A DNA stretch of 64,000 nt from Salipaludibacillus aurantiacus (GCF_900111295.1 NZ_FOGT01000018.1:1-64000), one strand, 5' to 3'. Positions 36,973-46,189 are shown, numbered from the stretch's first letter. Notes: generated by a model not told the origin, from the sequence alone. Translations and numbers: made by a program.

Positions 36973-39285
36973 ATGAAAAAAAACTGGAACGAGTATTTTT
37001 CTAAATTAAAACAATGGATGTTTCCGGATGAAGAAAAGTATGAACCGGCAACTGAAAATAAAAAGAGGATGATTCACATTCCTCATAAACAAGTTATTAA
37101 TAAAGAAGAATATGATGTAAAAATGATACACCAGTATCCTAAAAAGGGAACGTTTCGTTTCCCTCTCATAGAGGATGAATCTCCCGAACCCCCTGCATTG
37201 AAACAAAATAAAGACTCTGGTCCGGAACCTGATGTTTCTGAATTTACAAGGAAAAAAGAACAGAAAGAACAGAAAGAACAAAAAGGGGCACAGGATGAAA
37301 GACAACCTAAAAAGAAGTTTCAGGGAGAACATTTTAAACCCCAAATGATTCCTTCGCCAGTTTACGGGTTTCACCCCCGCGAAGAGAAGCGTAATTCTAA
37401 AAAAGAAAAACGGGAAGAAGACAAAAATGAAGAAGCTGCAGGCTCTGCTGATACTGAGGAAACACTTATACAGGAGACTGAAATGACAAGAGAGCCGGCT
37501 AAACCTTCAGTCCAGGAAAAAGAGGTGGCGGTTCAGAGAGAAACAGAACCCGCAGATAGTGAAGACTTCTCTTACGGGTTAAGTGATATCACTTTTGTTT
37601 CTGAAGAAGACTACACACCTAATGAGAAAGGAATATCAAAGATTCAGGGACATCAAGGAAGCGAAAGATCAGAAGGCGGGGCTCACGAAGAGGAAGAAAC
37701 ATCAGCCGATTCTTCTGCCCCTGAAAAAGAGCTGGCCGGGCTGCTGCACAAAAAGAGAAGTTCCCGTGGAGACGGGCTGATTGAGAACAGTCATAAGCCC
37801 GATTTATCTGAAACATCCGCCACAGCAGAAAATGCTGCAATCAGCGAAGGTTCACATCATTTTAATCAAGGGAACAGCTATGCATTCCCGCCTCTCAGCT
37901 TACTTGACCTCCCGGCAGAAAAGTCTTTGGAGGATGACCGGTGGCTTGAGGAAAAAACGCAGCAGCTGAATGAGACGTTTGAATATTTCCGTATTCGCGC
38001 AAAAGTGGTGGAAGTCACTAAAGGACCAAGTGTGACAAGGTTTGAAGTTCAACCGGACCCAGGTGTTAAAGTAAGTAAAATAGTAAATCTTTCAGATGAT
38101 ATAAAGCTGAGCCTTGCTGCGAGGGAAATCAGGATTGAAGCGCCTATTCCTGGAAAAAATGCTATTGGAATTGAGGTGCCGAACGAAGTAGCTGAACCTG
38201 TGCATCTAAGTGAAATTCTCCGTGATGCCGCTTTTCAGAAGCAAACTTCTCCATTGAGTGCAGCCATGGGAATGGGAATATCAGGAGAAGCCATCGTGAC
38301 TGATTTACAAAAGATGCCGCATGGGCTGATTGCAGGGGCCACAGGTTCCGGTAAAAGTGTGTGTGTCAATTCCATTCTTACAAGTATATTATATAAAGCA
38401 GCCCCTGATGAGGTGCGCTTATTGTTAATTGACCCGAAAATGGTTGAACTGGCTCCTTATAATGAGGTGCCGCACTTGGCGGCTCCGGTAATTACAGACC
38501 CTAAAGAGGCAACTAAAAGCCTCAAGTGGGCTGTAAGTGAAATGGAAAACAGATATGAAAAATTTGCGAAAGCAGGAGCCCGTGATATCTCCCGGTATAA
38601 TGAAAAAATGAAAAAATCCGGTAATGAGAAATTTGTTTTACCTTACCTCCTGATTGTTGTGGATGAGCTTGCAGATTTAATGATGGTGTCACCACAGGAA
38701 GTAGAAGACTCAATTTGCAGGATTGCACAGAAGGCCAGGGCTTGCGGCATTCATTTGCTGGTTGCTACACAGCGGCCTTCCGTTGACGTTATAACAGGTT
38801 TGATAAAAGCAAATATACCAACAAGGGTAGCGTTCTCTGTTTCTTCCCAGGTAGATTCCCGTACGATCCTTGATGGAAGTGGTGCTGAAAAGCTTCTGGG
38901 CAGAGGAGATATGCTGATGCTGGAGAATGGCTCTTCAAAGCCGTTAAGAGTTCAGGGCACCTTTGTTTCTGATGATGAAATAGAGCGGGTGGTTGATTAT
39001 GTCAGCAAGTCTCCGGCTCCTGGTAAGCTGTTTCAAATAGACGAGTTAAAGGAACAGACCCCTATGGAAACAGAAGATCCGCTATTTGATGAAGTATGTG
39101 AGTTTGTCGCAGAACAGCAGGCTGCTTCAGCTTCACTTATACAACGCCGCTTCAGGATGGGGTACAACCGAGCAGCGAGGTTAATTGACGATATGGAGGC
39201 GAGAGGACTGGTCTCTCCTCAAAGAGGCAGTAAACCCCGTGAAGTTTATTTGACAAACCATGACTATAAAGAGGAGAATATATAA
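36973..39285 (+). CDS. sftA: DNA translocase SftA (soluble FtsK/SpoIIIE type)
   Basis: About 770 residues. It lacks the N-terminal membrane segments of FtsK/SpoIIIE. The first 310 residues are a charged, low-complexity linker with a KEQKEQKEQ repeat, followed by the FtsK alpha/beta motor: FRIRAKVVEVTKGPSVTRFE, Walker A GATGSGKS at about 454-461, Walker B LLIVVDELADLM near 560, and RVAFSVSSQVDSRTILD. A C-terminal winged-helix gamma domain (LIQRRFRMGYNRAARLIDDME) would read KOPS-like DNA sites. It moves chromosome termini away from the closing septum. ATG 36973 follows AGGTGAT; GTG 36964 overlaps it. Confidence 0.93.
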   Translation: MKKNWNEYFSKLKQWMFPDEEKYEPATENKKRMIHIPHKQVINKEEYDVKMIHQYPKKGTFRFPLIEDESPEPPALKQNKDSGPEPDVSEFTRKKEQKEQKEQKGAQDERQPKKKFQGEHFKPQMIPSPVYGFHPREEKRNSKKEKREEDKNEEAAGSADTEETLIQETEMTREPAKPSVQEKEVAVQRETEPADSEDFSYGLSDITFVSEEDYTPNEKGISKIQGHQGSERSEGGAHEEEETSADSSAPEKELAGLLHKKRSSRGDGLIENSHKPDLSETSATAENAAISEGSHHFNQGNSYAFPPLSLLDLPAEKSLEDDRWLEEKTQQLNETFEYFRIRAKVVEVTKGPSVTRFEVQPDPGVKVSKIVNLSDDIKLSLAAREIRIEAPIPGKNAIGIEVPNEVAEPVHLSEILRDAAFQKQTSPLSAAMGMGISGEAIVTDLQKMPHGLIAGATGSGKSVCVNSILTSILYKAAPDEVRLLLIDPKMVELAPYNEVPHLAAPVITDPKEATKSLKWAVSEMENRYEKFAKAGARDISRYNEKMKKSGNEKFVLPYLLIVVDELADLMMVSPQEVEDSICRIAQKARACGIHLLVATQRPSVDVITGLIKANIPTRVAFSVSSQVDSRTILDGSGAEKLLGRGDMLMLENGSSKPLRVQGTFVSDDEIERVVDYVSKSPAPGKLFQIDELKEQTPMETEDPLFDEVCEFVAEQQAASASLIQRRFRMGYNRAARLIDDMEARGLVSPQRGSKPREVYLTNHDYKEENI

Positions 39286-39501
39286 AAAGATAATTAATAC
39301 TACACATGCAGCTTCTTTTTTTATACAATGTGTATGTATTGTTTATAATATTCCACACAATTTCATAAGGTAAGAGATCCGTGAGAGCTTTTAAGGGAAC
39401 GAAGAACCGCGAAGAATGCACTACAGCACGATTCAATTCCTCGATTTCGTCGGCTAGCACGATTCACGCGAGATCGAACTAAACCAGGGAGGGATGTTCT
39501 C
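39286..39501. other. Intergenic region after sftA with AGCACGATTC direct repeat
   Basis: No terminator hairpin of the usual type follows sftA. The stretch 39360-39480 has higher GC than the surroundings and repeats AGCACGATTCA twice (about 39424 and 39458). On the minus strand part of it would read EIEELNRAVVHSS, which may be a remnant of a coding sequence. I cannot assign it. Confidence 0.35.
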
Positions 39502-39690
39502 ATGCAACAGGTATCTTTGGAAAATTTGGTTCAATACGTATCTCCGCAGTGGCTTCACCTTTTGAAAATGGAAGAAAGATCCCGGTCTATTGTATTGCGT
39601 AACGGGATACAGAAATTAAATGAAGAAGATGTCGCAGAAATTATGGAAGCTGTGATTAAGGAATACGCTAAAGAAACCCTCTATCATTAA
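39502..39690 (+). CDS. Small helical protein of unknown function
   Basis: 62 residues, probably three helices (LENLVQYVSPQWLHLLKMEER, VLRNGIQKLNEEDVAEIMEAVIKEY), with no known motif. GGGAGGGATG precedes the ATG with proper spacing, and the next gene starts 31 bases after its stop, so it is likely co-transcribed with the nicotinate phosphoribosyltransferase. I do not recognise the family. Confidence 0.65.
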   Translation: MQQVSLENLVQYVSPQWLHLLKMEERSRSIVLRNGIQKLNEEDVAEIMEAVIKEYAKETLYH

Positions 39691-39721
39691 TTCGAAGCAG
39701 GGATTTTCAAGGAGATTAGAA

Positions 39722-40828
39722 ATGAAAGAAATTCATCTGAAACTTCAAGGGAAAATTAAACGTCTGACGAATAAAACATTTAAATTTGATGAAAGAGTGG
39801 GAGACGGCTGGTTCTCCGCTGTTTACTTTTTAAAAACAAAAGAAATTGCAGAAAAGTACAAGTCGGATAATATCGTAACTATGCAATTTTTTCAGAAAAA
39901 ACAAGCTGTATTATGCGGCACCGATGAAGTGATCGCCCTTTTGGAAACCTTTGCCTTAAACCCTGATGAGCTTGAAGTTCATTCGCTTGAGGACGGCGAT
40001 AAAGTGGAGCCGTTTGAAACCGTTTTGACCATTAAGGGGCCTTATCAGAATTACGGTTTTCTTGAAGGAGTAATTGACGGTATTTTTGCAAGGCGTACCT
40101 CTGTTGCGACTAACGTATATGAAGTGGTAAAAGCTGCTAAATCATCCGGCGATGAAAAACCGGTTATATTTATGGGTGACCGGGACGATCATTTTATGAT
40201 GCAGGCCGGTGATGGCTACGCTGCATACATTGGAGGATCAAAAGCCCAGGCAACACATGCAATGAATGAGTGGTGGGGAAAAAGAGGAATTGGAACAATG
40301 CCCCATGCTTTGATTCAGCTGTTTGAAGGAGATGTGGTTGAGGCCACAAAAGCCTATAAAGAAACTTATCCGGATGATGATTTATTAGCTCTGGTCGATT
40401 ACAATAATGATGTTATCACCGACTCTTTAAAAGTCGCCCGTGCCTTTGGAGACAACCTTGAAGGCGTCCGGGTCGATACGTCGAATCATTTAATTGATAA
40501 ATATTTCACCCGGCATCCGGAAGTACTTGGTACCTTTGATCCAAGAGGAGTCAATCCACAACTCCTTTTTGCTCTTAGGGAAGCACTTGATCAGGAAGGG
40601 TTTAATCATGTTAAAATAGTGGCCTCCGGAGGATTTGATGCTAAACGTATAGAAAGATACGAACGGATCGGCGCACCGGTGGATATGTATGGGGTCGGCA
40701 GCAGCCTTCTTAAGGTGCATATTGGTTTTACAGGTGATAATGTTAAGCTGAACGGGAATCACGAAGCGAAAGCAGGACGAAAACTCCGGGAAAACCCGCG
40801 TTTACAAAAAATAACATTCGGGCAATGA
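39722..40828 (+). CDS. Nicotinate phosphoribosyltransferase, short form
   Basis: 368 residues; joins nicotinate to PRPP for NAD salvage. The type II PRTase landmarks are present: GFLEGVIDGIFARRTSVATNVY, FMGDRDDHFMMQAGDGYAAYIGG, GTMPHALIQLFEGD (catalytic His), LVDYNND, GVRVDTSN and the phosphate site IVASGGFDAKRI, GAPVDMYGVGSSL. It is about 120 residues shorter than the 490-residue enzyme of B. subtilis (YueK/PncB) and closer in size to the archaeal-type branch. AGGAG lies before the ATG. A strong terminator follows. Confidence 0.88.
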   Translation: MKEIHLKLQGKIKRLTNKTFKFDERVGDGWFSAVYFLKTKEIAEKYKSDNIVTMQFFQKKQAVLCGTDEVIALLETFALNPDELEVHSLEDGDKVEPFETVLTIKGPYQNYGFLEGVIDGIFARRTSVATNVYEVVKAAKSSGDEKPVIFMGDRDDHFMMQAGDGYAAYIGGSKAQATHAMNEWWGKRGIGTMPHALIQLFEGDVVEATKAYKETYPDDDLLALVDYNNDVITDSLKVARAFGDNLEGVRVDTSNHLIDKYFTRHPEVLGTFDPRGVNPQLLFALREALDQEGFNHVKIVASGGFDAKRIERYERIGAPVDMYGVGSSLLKVHIGFTGDNVKLNGNHEAKAGRKLRENPRLQKITFGQ

Positions 40829-40830
40829 TC

Positions 40831-40869
40831 AAAAAGCTGTTCAATTGTTTACCAATGAACAGCTTTTTT
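40831..40869 (+). terminator. Terminator of the nicotinate phosphoribosyltransferase
   Basis: AAAAAGCTGTTCA pairs with TGAACAGCTTTTTT over a 12-base loop. Confidence 0.9.
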
Positions 40870-41064
40870 CTCTTGTAATTTTGGAAAGTTAATTTTTAAA
40901 AGATTAAAGACAAAAGGCTTCCAGGCTCTCGTCAATTTGATGACACCGTTTTTTATAACTTAAAAAGCTGGGTGGCATGTTAGCATAAAAAGAGGTTAGA
41001 AGGGAATCCGCAAAATAGGATTCCTATGTCTTTTGAACGGTCTTAATTAAAGGAGTAAGTGATA

Positions 41065-41733
41065 ATGAAAGGAAAACGAGCAGAGTTTCTGATAGATCTT
41101 GAGAAATTAAAAAAACAAAAACAAAAGCGGATGGATGAGAACTTTGCAGATTTATATGACTGGATGTTTACTTATGTTCAAAAGGAAGCAAATCTAAGGG
41201 AGAAAGTCCGTGCGAAACATCTCTTCCGCCATAAACTGGGTCTGAAGGACACAGACGAGTTGGATGCCGGGCTTCATCTTCATTTTGAACATTGGCTCCT
41301 GTTCGATTACGTAACAGTTGTAGGTTCAAGACTGCTTGACTTGTTTGTGCGAACAAAACAGGATAAAATGTCTAAAACAATGCTGGGAATTTGTGGGATA
41401 TTAATGGTGATGCACCTCGAACCCGTTCGGGTGAATAAGATAGAAGAAAACCACATTTTACTATCCCCATTTTTCAAAGAGAAAAACAGCCAGATAAAAG
41501 CTGAACCTTATTTGTTCAGGCCGGATATAAAAGAGGGAGACCTGATTTTAGCAAGAACTGCCACGATAGGGTTTGAGAAGAGAATTATAGGCCCGTGTAT
41601 AGTTATAGACCAGCGTTTTGAAAAAGAGGCAGCTGCCCGGCTTGAAAAAAAGTATAAGGAAGGGCATGAAGAGTACCGCAGATATTTAAAAGAGTATGGG
41701 ATTGATATGCTCAAGTATCAAAAAGTAAGATGA
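41065..41733 (+). CDS. Protein of unknown function with a SEC-C-associated-like region
   Basis: About 222 residues. A basic helical N-terminus (LIDLEKLKKQKQKRMDEN) is followed by HFEHWLLFDYVTVVGSRLLDLFVRTKQ, which resembles the F-x-x-W-FLFDY...G-x-TLL-x-LF stretch often found in proteins carrying a C-terminal SEC-C zinc motif. No CxCx8CH motif is present here. A beta-rich middle (VNKIEENHILLSPFF, EGDLILARTATIGFEKRIIGPCIVID) and a charged helical end follow. The resemblance is my reading, not a family assignment. ATG 41065 lies 9 bases behind AGGAG; GTG 41059 is also possible. Confidence 0.65.
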   Translation: MKGKRAEFLIDLEKLKKQKQKRMDENFADLYDWMFTYVQKEANLREKVRAKHLFRHKLGLKDTDELDAGLHLHFEHWLLFDYVTVVGSRLLDLFVRTKQDKMSKTMLGICGILMVMHLEPVRVNKIEENHILLSPFFKEKNSQIKAEPYLFRPDIKEGDLILARTATIGFEKRIIGPCIVIDQRFEKEAAARLEKKYKEGHEEYRRYLKEYGIDMLKYQKVR

Positions 41734-41941
41734 ACGTCCGGTGTCAAACGAAGTAAAATATAAAAGAGACAAAGAAGACACGGAGTTTAATGGTTCTGCC
41801 TATTCATTTTTGATATAATGGTCTAACGTCAAGCTTTAAAGTGGTCAATTTGGAATAAAATACAAAAAATAATGTATCATAACTTTAAAAAGCAAGTTAT
41901 ATTCGCTGGTTGTAAGATCTCAATATAATCGTGGAGGTTTA

Positions 41942-43240
41942 ATGATGACAGTTTATCATTTTATTGGTATTAAAGGCTCCGGGATGAGCGCCCTCGCGCA
42001 AATTCTGAGCGATATGAAATACAAAGTTCAGGGATCCGATGTAGAAAAAGTATTCTTTACACAAAAACCTTTGGAGAAAAAGGGTATTCCAATTTTTCCT
42101 TTCGAGAAAGAAAATATTCAGGAAGGTCAGACAGTCATTGCATCACCTGCTTATAATAGTGACAATGCAGAAATACAGGCTGCGTCAGAGTTGAACGTCA
42201 AAGTTCATTCCTATCCTCATTTTTTAGGTGATTTCATTCAAAATTTTACGAGTGTGGCCGTTACAGGCTCTCACGGCAAAACTTCGACCACCGGATTGCT
42301 TTCTCATGTTATAGGAGAGGCTAAACCGACGTCCTATTTAATTGGGGATGGGACAGGTAAAGGTGAGGAGAACAGTGAGTATTTTGTGTTTGAGGCATGT
42401 GAATACCGCAGACATTTCCTAAATTACCACCCGGATTATGCGATTATGACGAACGTGGATTTTGATCATCCAGACTATTTCAAGGATGTAGAGGATGTTT
42501 TCAGCGCTTTTCAGGAAATGGGCAGACAGGTGAAAAAAGCGATTATTGCCTGTGGAGACGATGAATATCTGCAGCAGCTGAATGTACAGGTGCCTGTACT
42601 TTATTACGGCCTGAGTGAAGAAAATGACTTTTACGCTAAAGATATCAGAGCTGATAAAGAAGGGACACATTTTGATGTTTATATCAGAAGCTCATTTTAC
42701 GGCTCTTTTACAATCAATGGATATGGATCTCATAACGTCCTAAATGCTTTAGCTGTTATCACTTTATGCGATTATGAAGAAATTGATCTGAATAAAGTGC
42801 AGGCCCAGTTAAAGACGTTTGGAGGGGTGAAACGACGTTTTACAGAAAAAACGCAGGGAAGCCAAATTTTGATCGACGATTATGCCCATCATCCAACAGA
42901 GATATCTGCCACTATTGAGGCGGCTCAAAAAAAATATCCGGAAAAAGAAGTTGTGGCCGTATTCCAGCCTCATACCTTTACCCGCACAAAAGCTTTTCTG
43001 GATGAATTTGCAGAGAGCTTAAGAGCTGCTGACCATGTTTATTTATGTGATATTTTTTCTTCAGCCAGAGAAAAAGACGGAGAGCTTTCTATTGAAGATT
43101 TACTTGAAAGAATTCCTGGAGCCTCTCTCATCCAGGAAGAAAAGATGGATATTCTGCATAAACATGAAGAAGCTGTACTTATTTTTATGGGAGCAGGAGA
43201 TGTGCAGAAGTTTCAGGCTGCTTATGAAAAAACATTTTAA
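41942..43240 (+). CDS. murC: UDP-N-acetylmuramate--L-alanine ligase
   Basis: 432 residues; ATP-dependent addition of L-Ala to UDP-MurNAc, the first stem-peptide step. The N-terminal Rossmann loop is [14 protein letters not shown], the ATP loop is [14 protein letters not shown] (near residue 100), and the C-terminal domain has [10 protein letters not shown] and [12 protein letters not shown]. Length is normal. GTGGAGGT precedes tandem ATGs (41942, 41945). It is followed directly by a repeat element that supplies its terminator. In B. subtilis murC lies between sftA and ytxG, as here. Confidence 0.95.
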   Translation: MMTVYHFIGIKGSGMSALAQILSDMKYKVQGSDVEKVFFTQKPLEKKGIPIFPFEKENIQEGQTVIASPAYNSDNAEIQAASELNVKVHSYPHFLGDFIQNFTSVAVTGSHGKTSTTGLLSHVIGEAKPTSYLIGDGTGKGEENSEYFVFEACEYRRHFLNYHPDYAIMTNVDFDHPDYFKDVEDVFSAFQEMGRQVKKAIIACGDDEYLQQLNVQVPVLYYGLSEENDFYAKDIRADKEGTHFDVYIRSSFYGSFTINGYGSHNVLNALAVITLCDYEEIDLNKVQAQLKTFGGVKRRFTEKTQGSQILIDDYAHHPTEISATIEAAQKKYPEKEVVAVFQPHTFTRTKAFLDEFAESLRAADHVYLCDIFSSAREKDGELSIEDLLERIPGASLIQEEKMDILHKHEEAVLIFMGAGDVQKFQAAYEKTF

Positions 43241-43259
43241 CAGGTTAAGAGTATGGTGC

Positions 43260-43791
43260 GAGGCTGGGACAAAAGAATAGTAATCATAAAGAAAGCCGAA
43301 CAAAATTTTCGAATTTTGTTCGGCTGTTCTTTTTGAGGAAAGGAGTGACTTCAGTCCGCCAAGCGGACGCTTGCCCAGGGGCTTGTCTTCAACTAACTTT
43401 CCCGAAGGACTCCTTCGGGAAAGTGGATTTTCAGACTTCGCTCATCCTCTGGGTGTCCTCGCCTTCGTTTATCGGATTACTAATATATTTAAGGGGTGAG
43501 TTATTTCTGCATGATTGGCTAAAATTTACTCAGCCTAGAGCTTCGTTGAATTGGATCTTCAGATATGCCTTCTGTCCTTTAATCAAAAAAGCTAAAAATA
43601 GATGATGTGCAAAAATCACGAGACGCCTGCAGGAAAAGCATCTTCTGAAGGTCCCGCAGGCGATTTTTGCCGAGGAGCTGAAAAGATGCCTGCGGCAAGC
43701 TAGTGCATTTATGAACCTCATCTCATCTTATGGTCTTTTGTGAATTCATTCTTCGGTTATCCTGGGTTTAATTTAGTTTTGTCCCAGCTTC
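43260..43791 (+). repeat. Intergenic repeat element with inverted ends, copy 2 (with insertion)
   Basis: 532 bases running from GAGGCTGGGACAAAA to TTTTGTCCCAGCTTC, nearly perfect inverted ends. It matches the minus strand of 33581-33930 but carries about 130 extra bases (about 43396-43527) containing the ACTTTCCCGAAGG/CCTTCGGGAAAGT hairpin, a module also found at 51849-51902. A further long hairpin lies at 43609-43670. No transposase or other supported gene is in the 43241-43909 gap. Confidence 0.75.
43294..43334 (+). terminator. Terminator of murC, inside repeat copy 2
   Basis: AGCCGAACAAAATT (43294-43307) pairs with AATTTTGTTCGGCT (43312-43325) over a TTCG loop and is followed by GTTCTTTTT. 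Confidence 0.88.
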
Positions 43792-43844
43792 TTTTTGTTA
43801 TGCGTTTGAACATTGAGGCTTTACCAGGACTGGAGACTGGTTAT

Positions 43845-43879
43845 TAAAAATCCAGCCGGCAGAAGAGACTGGAGGCTGG
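43845..43879 (-). terminator. Possible terminator of the M29 aminopeptidase
   Basis: On the minus strand CCAGCC (43879-43874) pairs with GGCTGG (43857-43852) over a 16-base loop, followed by ATTTTTAAT. The surrounding plus strand is rich in ACTGG/GCTGG repeats. Confidence 0.45.
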
Positions 43880-43909
43880 AAGAAATAATGAACTGGCTGG
43901 TGCCAGGCG

Positions 43910-45025
43910 TTATTTAAGATTTTCAGGGTTTAAGCCTTGAAGGTCGTCAGTTACAAAGCGTCCATTTTCCCTGATCAGTTCTCCATCGAAATAAATGTTT
44001 CCACCACCATATTCAGGACGCTGAATATTTACGATATCCCAGTGGATTGCTGAATCGTTGCCGTTATAAGCATTCTCGTAAGCCTGCCCGGGCGTGAAGT
44101 GGAAACTTCCGTCTATTTTCTCGTCAAATAAGATATCCTGCATAGGATGTAAAATGTAAGGGTTGACGCCGATGGCAAATTCACCGATGTATCTTGCGCC
44201 TTCATCAGTATTAAAGATTTCGTTAATTTTCTCCGTGTGGTTGGCTTCGGCGTGAATAATTTTCCCATCTTTAAAAGTTAAGGAAATGTTCTCAAAAGTA
44301 GTGCCCTGGTAGGGTGAAGCAGTATTATAAGTAATTGTTCCGTTTACAGAATTTTTTACAGGAGCTGTATAAACCTCACCGTCAGGTATGTTCAGCTTTC
44401 CGGCACACTTAATTGCCGGTATATCTTTAATGGAGAACTGCAAATCGGTGCCTTCACCTGTAAGGCGTACTTTATCAGTATTATTCATTTTACTGACTAA
44501 GGCATCCATAGCCTTGTCCATTTTTGCGTAATCCAGGTTACACACGTTAAAATAAAAATCCTCAAACCCTTCGGTGCTCATTTGAGCGAGCTGGGCCATT
44601 GAATGGCTTGGGTATCGGAGGACTACCCACTTAGTTTTAGGAACTCTGATTTTGCGGTGTACTTTAGTCCCTACTGTCTGCTGGTGCAAACTCATTTTAT
44701 CTGACGGGACGTCGGATAATTCGTTAATATTGTCCCCTGCCCTTAAGCCGATGTAAGCGTCCATTTGTTTCATTACATAGGCCTCAAAATCAGCAGTCAT
44801 CTCTTGCTGTTCTTCAGTTGCGTCTTTAAGCAGATATCGGTTTACTTCGTGTTCTTTAAGGGAAACGAAAGGAATAGCTTCAGCTTTATAAGCTTCTTCA
44901 ACCAGAGCTTTAACTAATTCCGTCTGAACGCCGAAGTTCTCTATCAAAATCTTTTCTCCCTTTTGCAGGTTTGTTGAATAACGGATTAAATTTTGAGCAA
45001 GTATGGAAATACGCGGATCTCTCAT
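43910..45025 (-). CDS. ampS: Aminopeptidase, M29 family
   Basis: 371 residues of the M29 family of two-metal aminopeptidases (AmpS/AmpT type). Typical elements are LNIPDGEVYTAP (metal Glu), GEFAIGVNP, ILFDEKIDGSFHFTPGQAY and the C-terminal SAIHWDIVNIQRPEYGGGNIYFDGELIRENG with the His and Asp ligands. Length is slightly below the usual 400-410. AAAGGAGG precedes the ATG. It is monocistronic, divergent from ytxG. Confidence 0.9.
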   Translation of the reverse strand: MRDPRISILAQNLIRYSTNLQKGEKILIENFGVQTELVKALVEEAYKAEAIPFVSLKEHEVNRYLLKDATEEQQEMTADFEAYVMKQMDAYIGLRAGDNINELSDVPSDKMSLHQQTVGTKVHRKIRVPKTKWVVLRYPSHSMAQLAQMSTEGFEDFYFNVCNLDYAKMDKAMDALVSKMNNTDKVRLTGEGTDLQFSIKDIPAIKCAGKLNIPDGEVYTAPVKNSVNGTITYNTASPYQGTTFENISLTFKDGKIIHAEANHTEKINEIFNTDEGARYIGEFAIGVNPYILHPMQDILFDEKIDGSFHFTPGQAYENAYNGNDSAIHWDIVNIQRPEYGGGNIYFDGELIRENGRFVTDDLQGLNPENLK

Positions 45026-45153
45026 AAAAAAATTGCCTCCTTTTGGAATAATGGAATACCATCTACTATTTTACACACATCTTAATTTGGAAGCCAGAAG
45101 ACGTCATGAAAACAGCGGGTAAGGACAAAAAATCATTACTTGCCGGCAGGAAT

Positions 45154-45186
45154 TTGACAAAAGATGTTGAATCTTGTTCTTATAAG
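45154..45186 (+). promoter_or_regulatory. Possible promoter of ytxGHJ
   Basis: A perfect TTGACA lies at 45154-45159. At 17 bases the -10 would be TTCTTA; a better-looking TATAAG (45181-45186) is 21 bases away. In B. subtilis these genes are known for stress (sigma-B) and sigma-H control; I did not find clear sites for those here. Confidence 0.4.
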
Positions 45187-45227
45187 ATTAAAATGAAACT
45201 ACAAGAAAAATTCAGGAGGTATTTGTC

Positions 45228-45674
45228 ATGGAATGGTTAATCTATGTAAGCGTTGCAATAATTGCAATTTCTTTTGCTTTTCTCGTGTTTTATATTATCC
45301 AGACGTTGCAGTCACTGAAAAAAACAATGGATAACGTCTCTACCACGGTAGAAGAGCTGCAGAGTCAGGTGGATGGCATTACTAAAGAGTCAACAGAATT
45401 ATTACATAAAACAAACAGTTTGGCTGACGATCTTCAGCAGAAATCAGATTCTCTAAACTCTGTTTTTGCTGCAGCTAAAGATCTTGGAGAGTCCTTCCAG
45501 AACATGAACCATTCAGTAAGAAGAGTCTCGGATGCTGTATCCAGAAAAGCTGATGAGGAGTCTGAACAAGTTGCAAAGGCTGTAAAATGGGGGAATGTCG
45601 TATTAGACTTCTGGTCAAAGTGGAAGACTAAAAAAGCGGAAACATCAAAAGCAGCTGCAAATAGTAATAATTAA
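45228..45674 (+). CDS. ytxG: YtxG, DUF948 membrane-anchored coiled-coil protein
   Basis: 148 residues. One N-terminal transmembrane helix (MEWLIYVSVAIIAISFAFLV), then a long coiled coil (LQSLKKTMDNVSTTVEELQSQVDG onwards) typical of DUF948. It is a general-stress-associated protein in B. subtilis without a defined biochemical role. AGGAGGT precedes the ATG. It is the first gene of ytxG-ytxH-ytxJ, with 29 bases to ytxH. Confidence 0.9.
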   Translation: MEWLIYVSVAIIAISFAFLVFYIIQTLQSLKKTMDNVSTTVEELQSQVDGITKESTELLHKTNSLADDLQQKSDSLNSVFAAAKDLGESFQNMNHSVRRVSDAVSRKADEESEQVAKAVKWGNVVLDFWSKWKTKKAETSKAAANSNN

Positions 45675-45703
45675 GGAAGGGATTTTGCGAGGGAGGTATT
45701 GAA

Positions 45704-46189
45704 ATGAGCGGAAAAGGGATTGATACAAAAGATTTTTTTATTGGTGGAGTTATCGGAGTAATAGTTGGTGCTTCCACGGCAATTTTACTGGCTCCAAAAT
45801 CGGGAAAAGAGTTAAGGCAGGACATTAATCATCAGGCCAGAGCAGCTAAAGATAAAACGTCTGACTGGACAAATCAGGCTGTAGAGAAAGGCAGTTCTAT
45901 GGCGTCAACTGCTGCCAGAAGTGTATCGGATCAGTCAACGCACCTTATAGACAAAATGAGGCGGCTTTCTTTATCAGTCAGAAAAGATGTCGAACAATTA
46001 ACTGAGTCTGCAGATTATTTAGCAGATGATCTTGAAGGAATCAGTGAAGATATAGCAGCTTCAGTAAAACAGGAAGTAGAAGACTTACAGCGTTCAGTGG
46101 AGCAGCTCGTTAAAGAAGTGGAAGAAAAAGAAAGATTAAAACAAAAAAACGAGGGCGTTCCAGAGGAGGAGAAGGAGGATATTCAGTGA
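45704..46189 (+). CDS. ytxH: YtxH domain protein
   Basis: 161 residues. The YtxH domain is at the N-terminus: FFIGGVIGVIVGASTAILLAPKSGKELR, a Gly-rich transmembrane helix ending in the conserved APKSGKELR. The rest is hydrophilic helix with heptad character and an acidic end. It is stress-induced in B. subtilis, function unknown. The stop overlaps the ytxJ start by four bases (GTGA). Confidence 0.9.
   Translation: MSGKGIDTKDFFIGGVIGVIVGASTAILLAPKSGKELRQDINHQARAAKDKTSDWTNQAVEKGSSMASTAARSVSDQSTHLIDKMRRLSLSVRKDVEQLTESADYLADDLEGISEDIAASVKQEVEDLQRSVEQLVKEVEEKERLKQKNEGVPEEEKEDIQ

Noticed and set aside
39152-39460. 102-codon minus-strand frame over the sftA end
   Set aside because: It overlaps the sftA C-terminal domain, has no ribosome site and only its first residues fall in the intergenic part.
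45110-45160. Sigma-H type promoter before ytxG (AAGGACAAA / GGAATTT)
   Set aside because: The spacing between the two boxes is about 18 bases, too long, and both boxes have mismatches.
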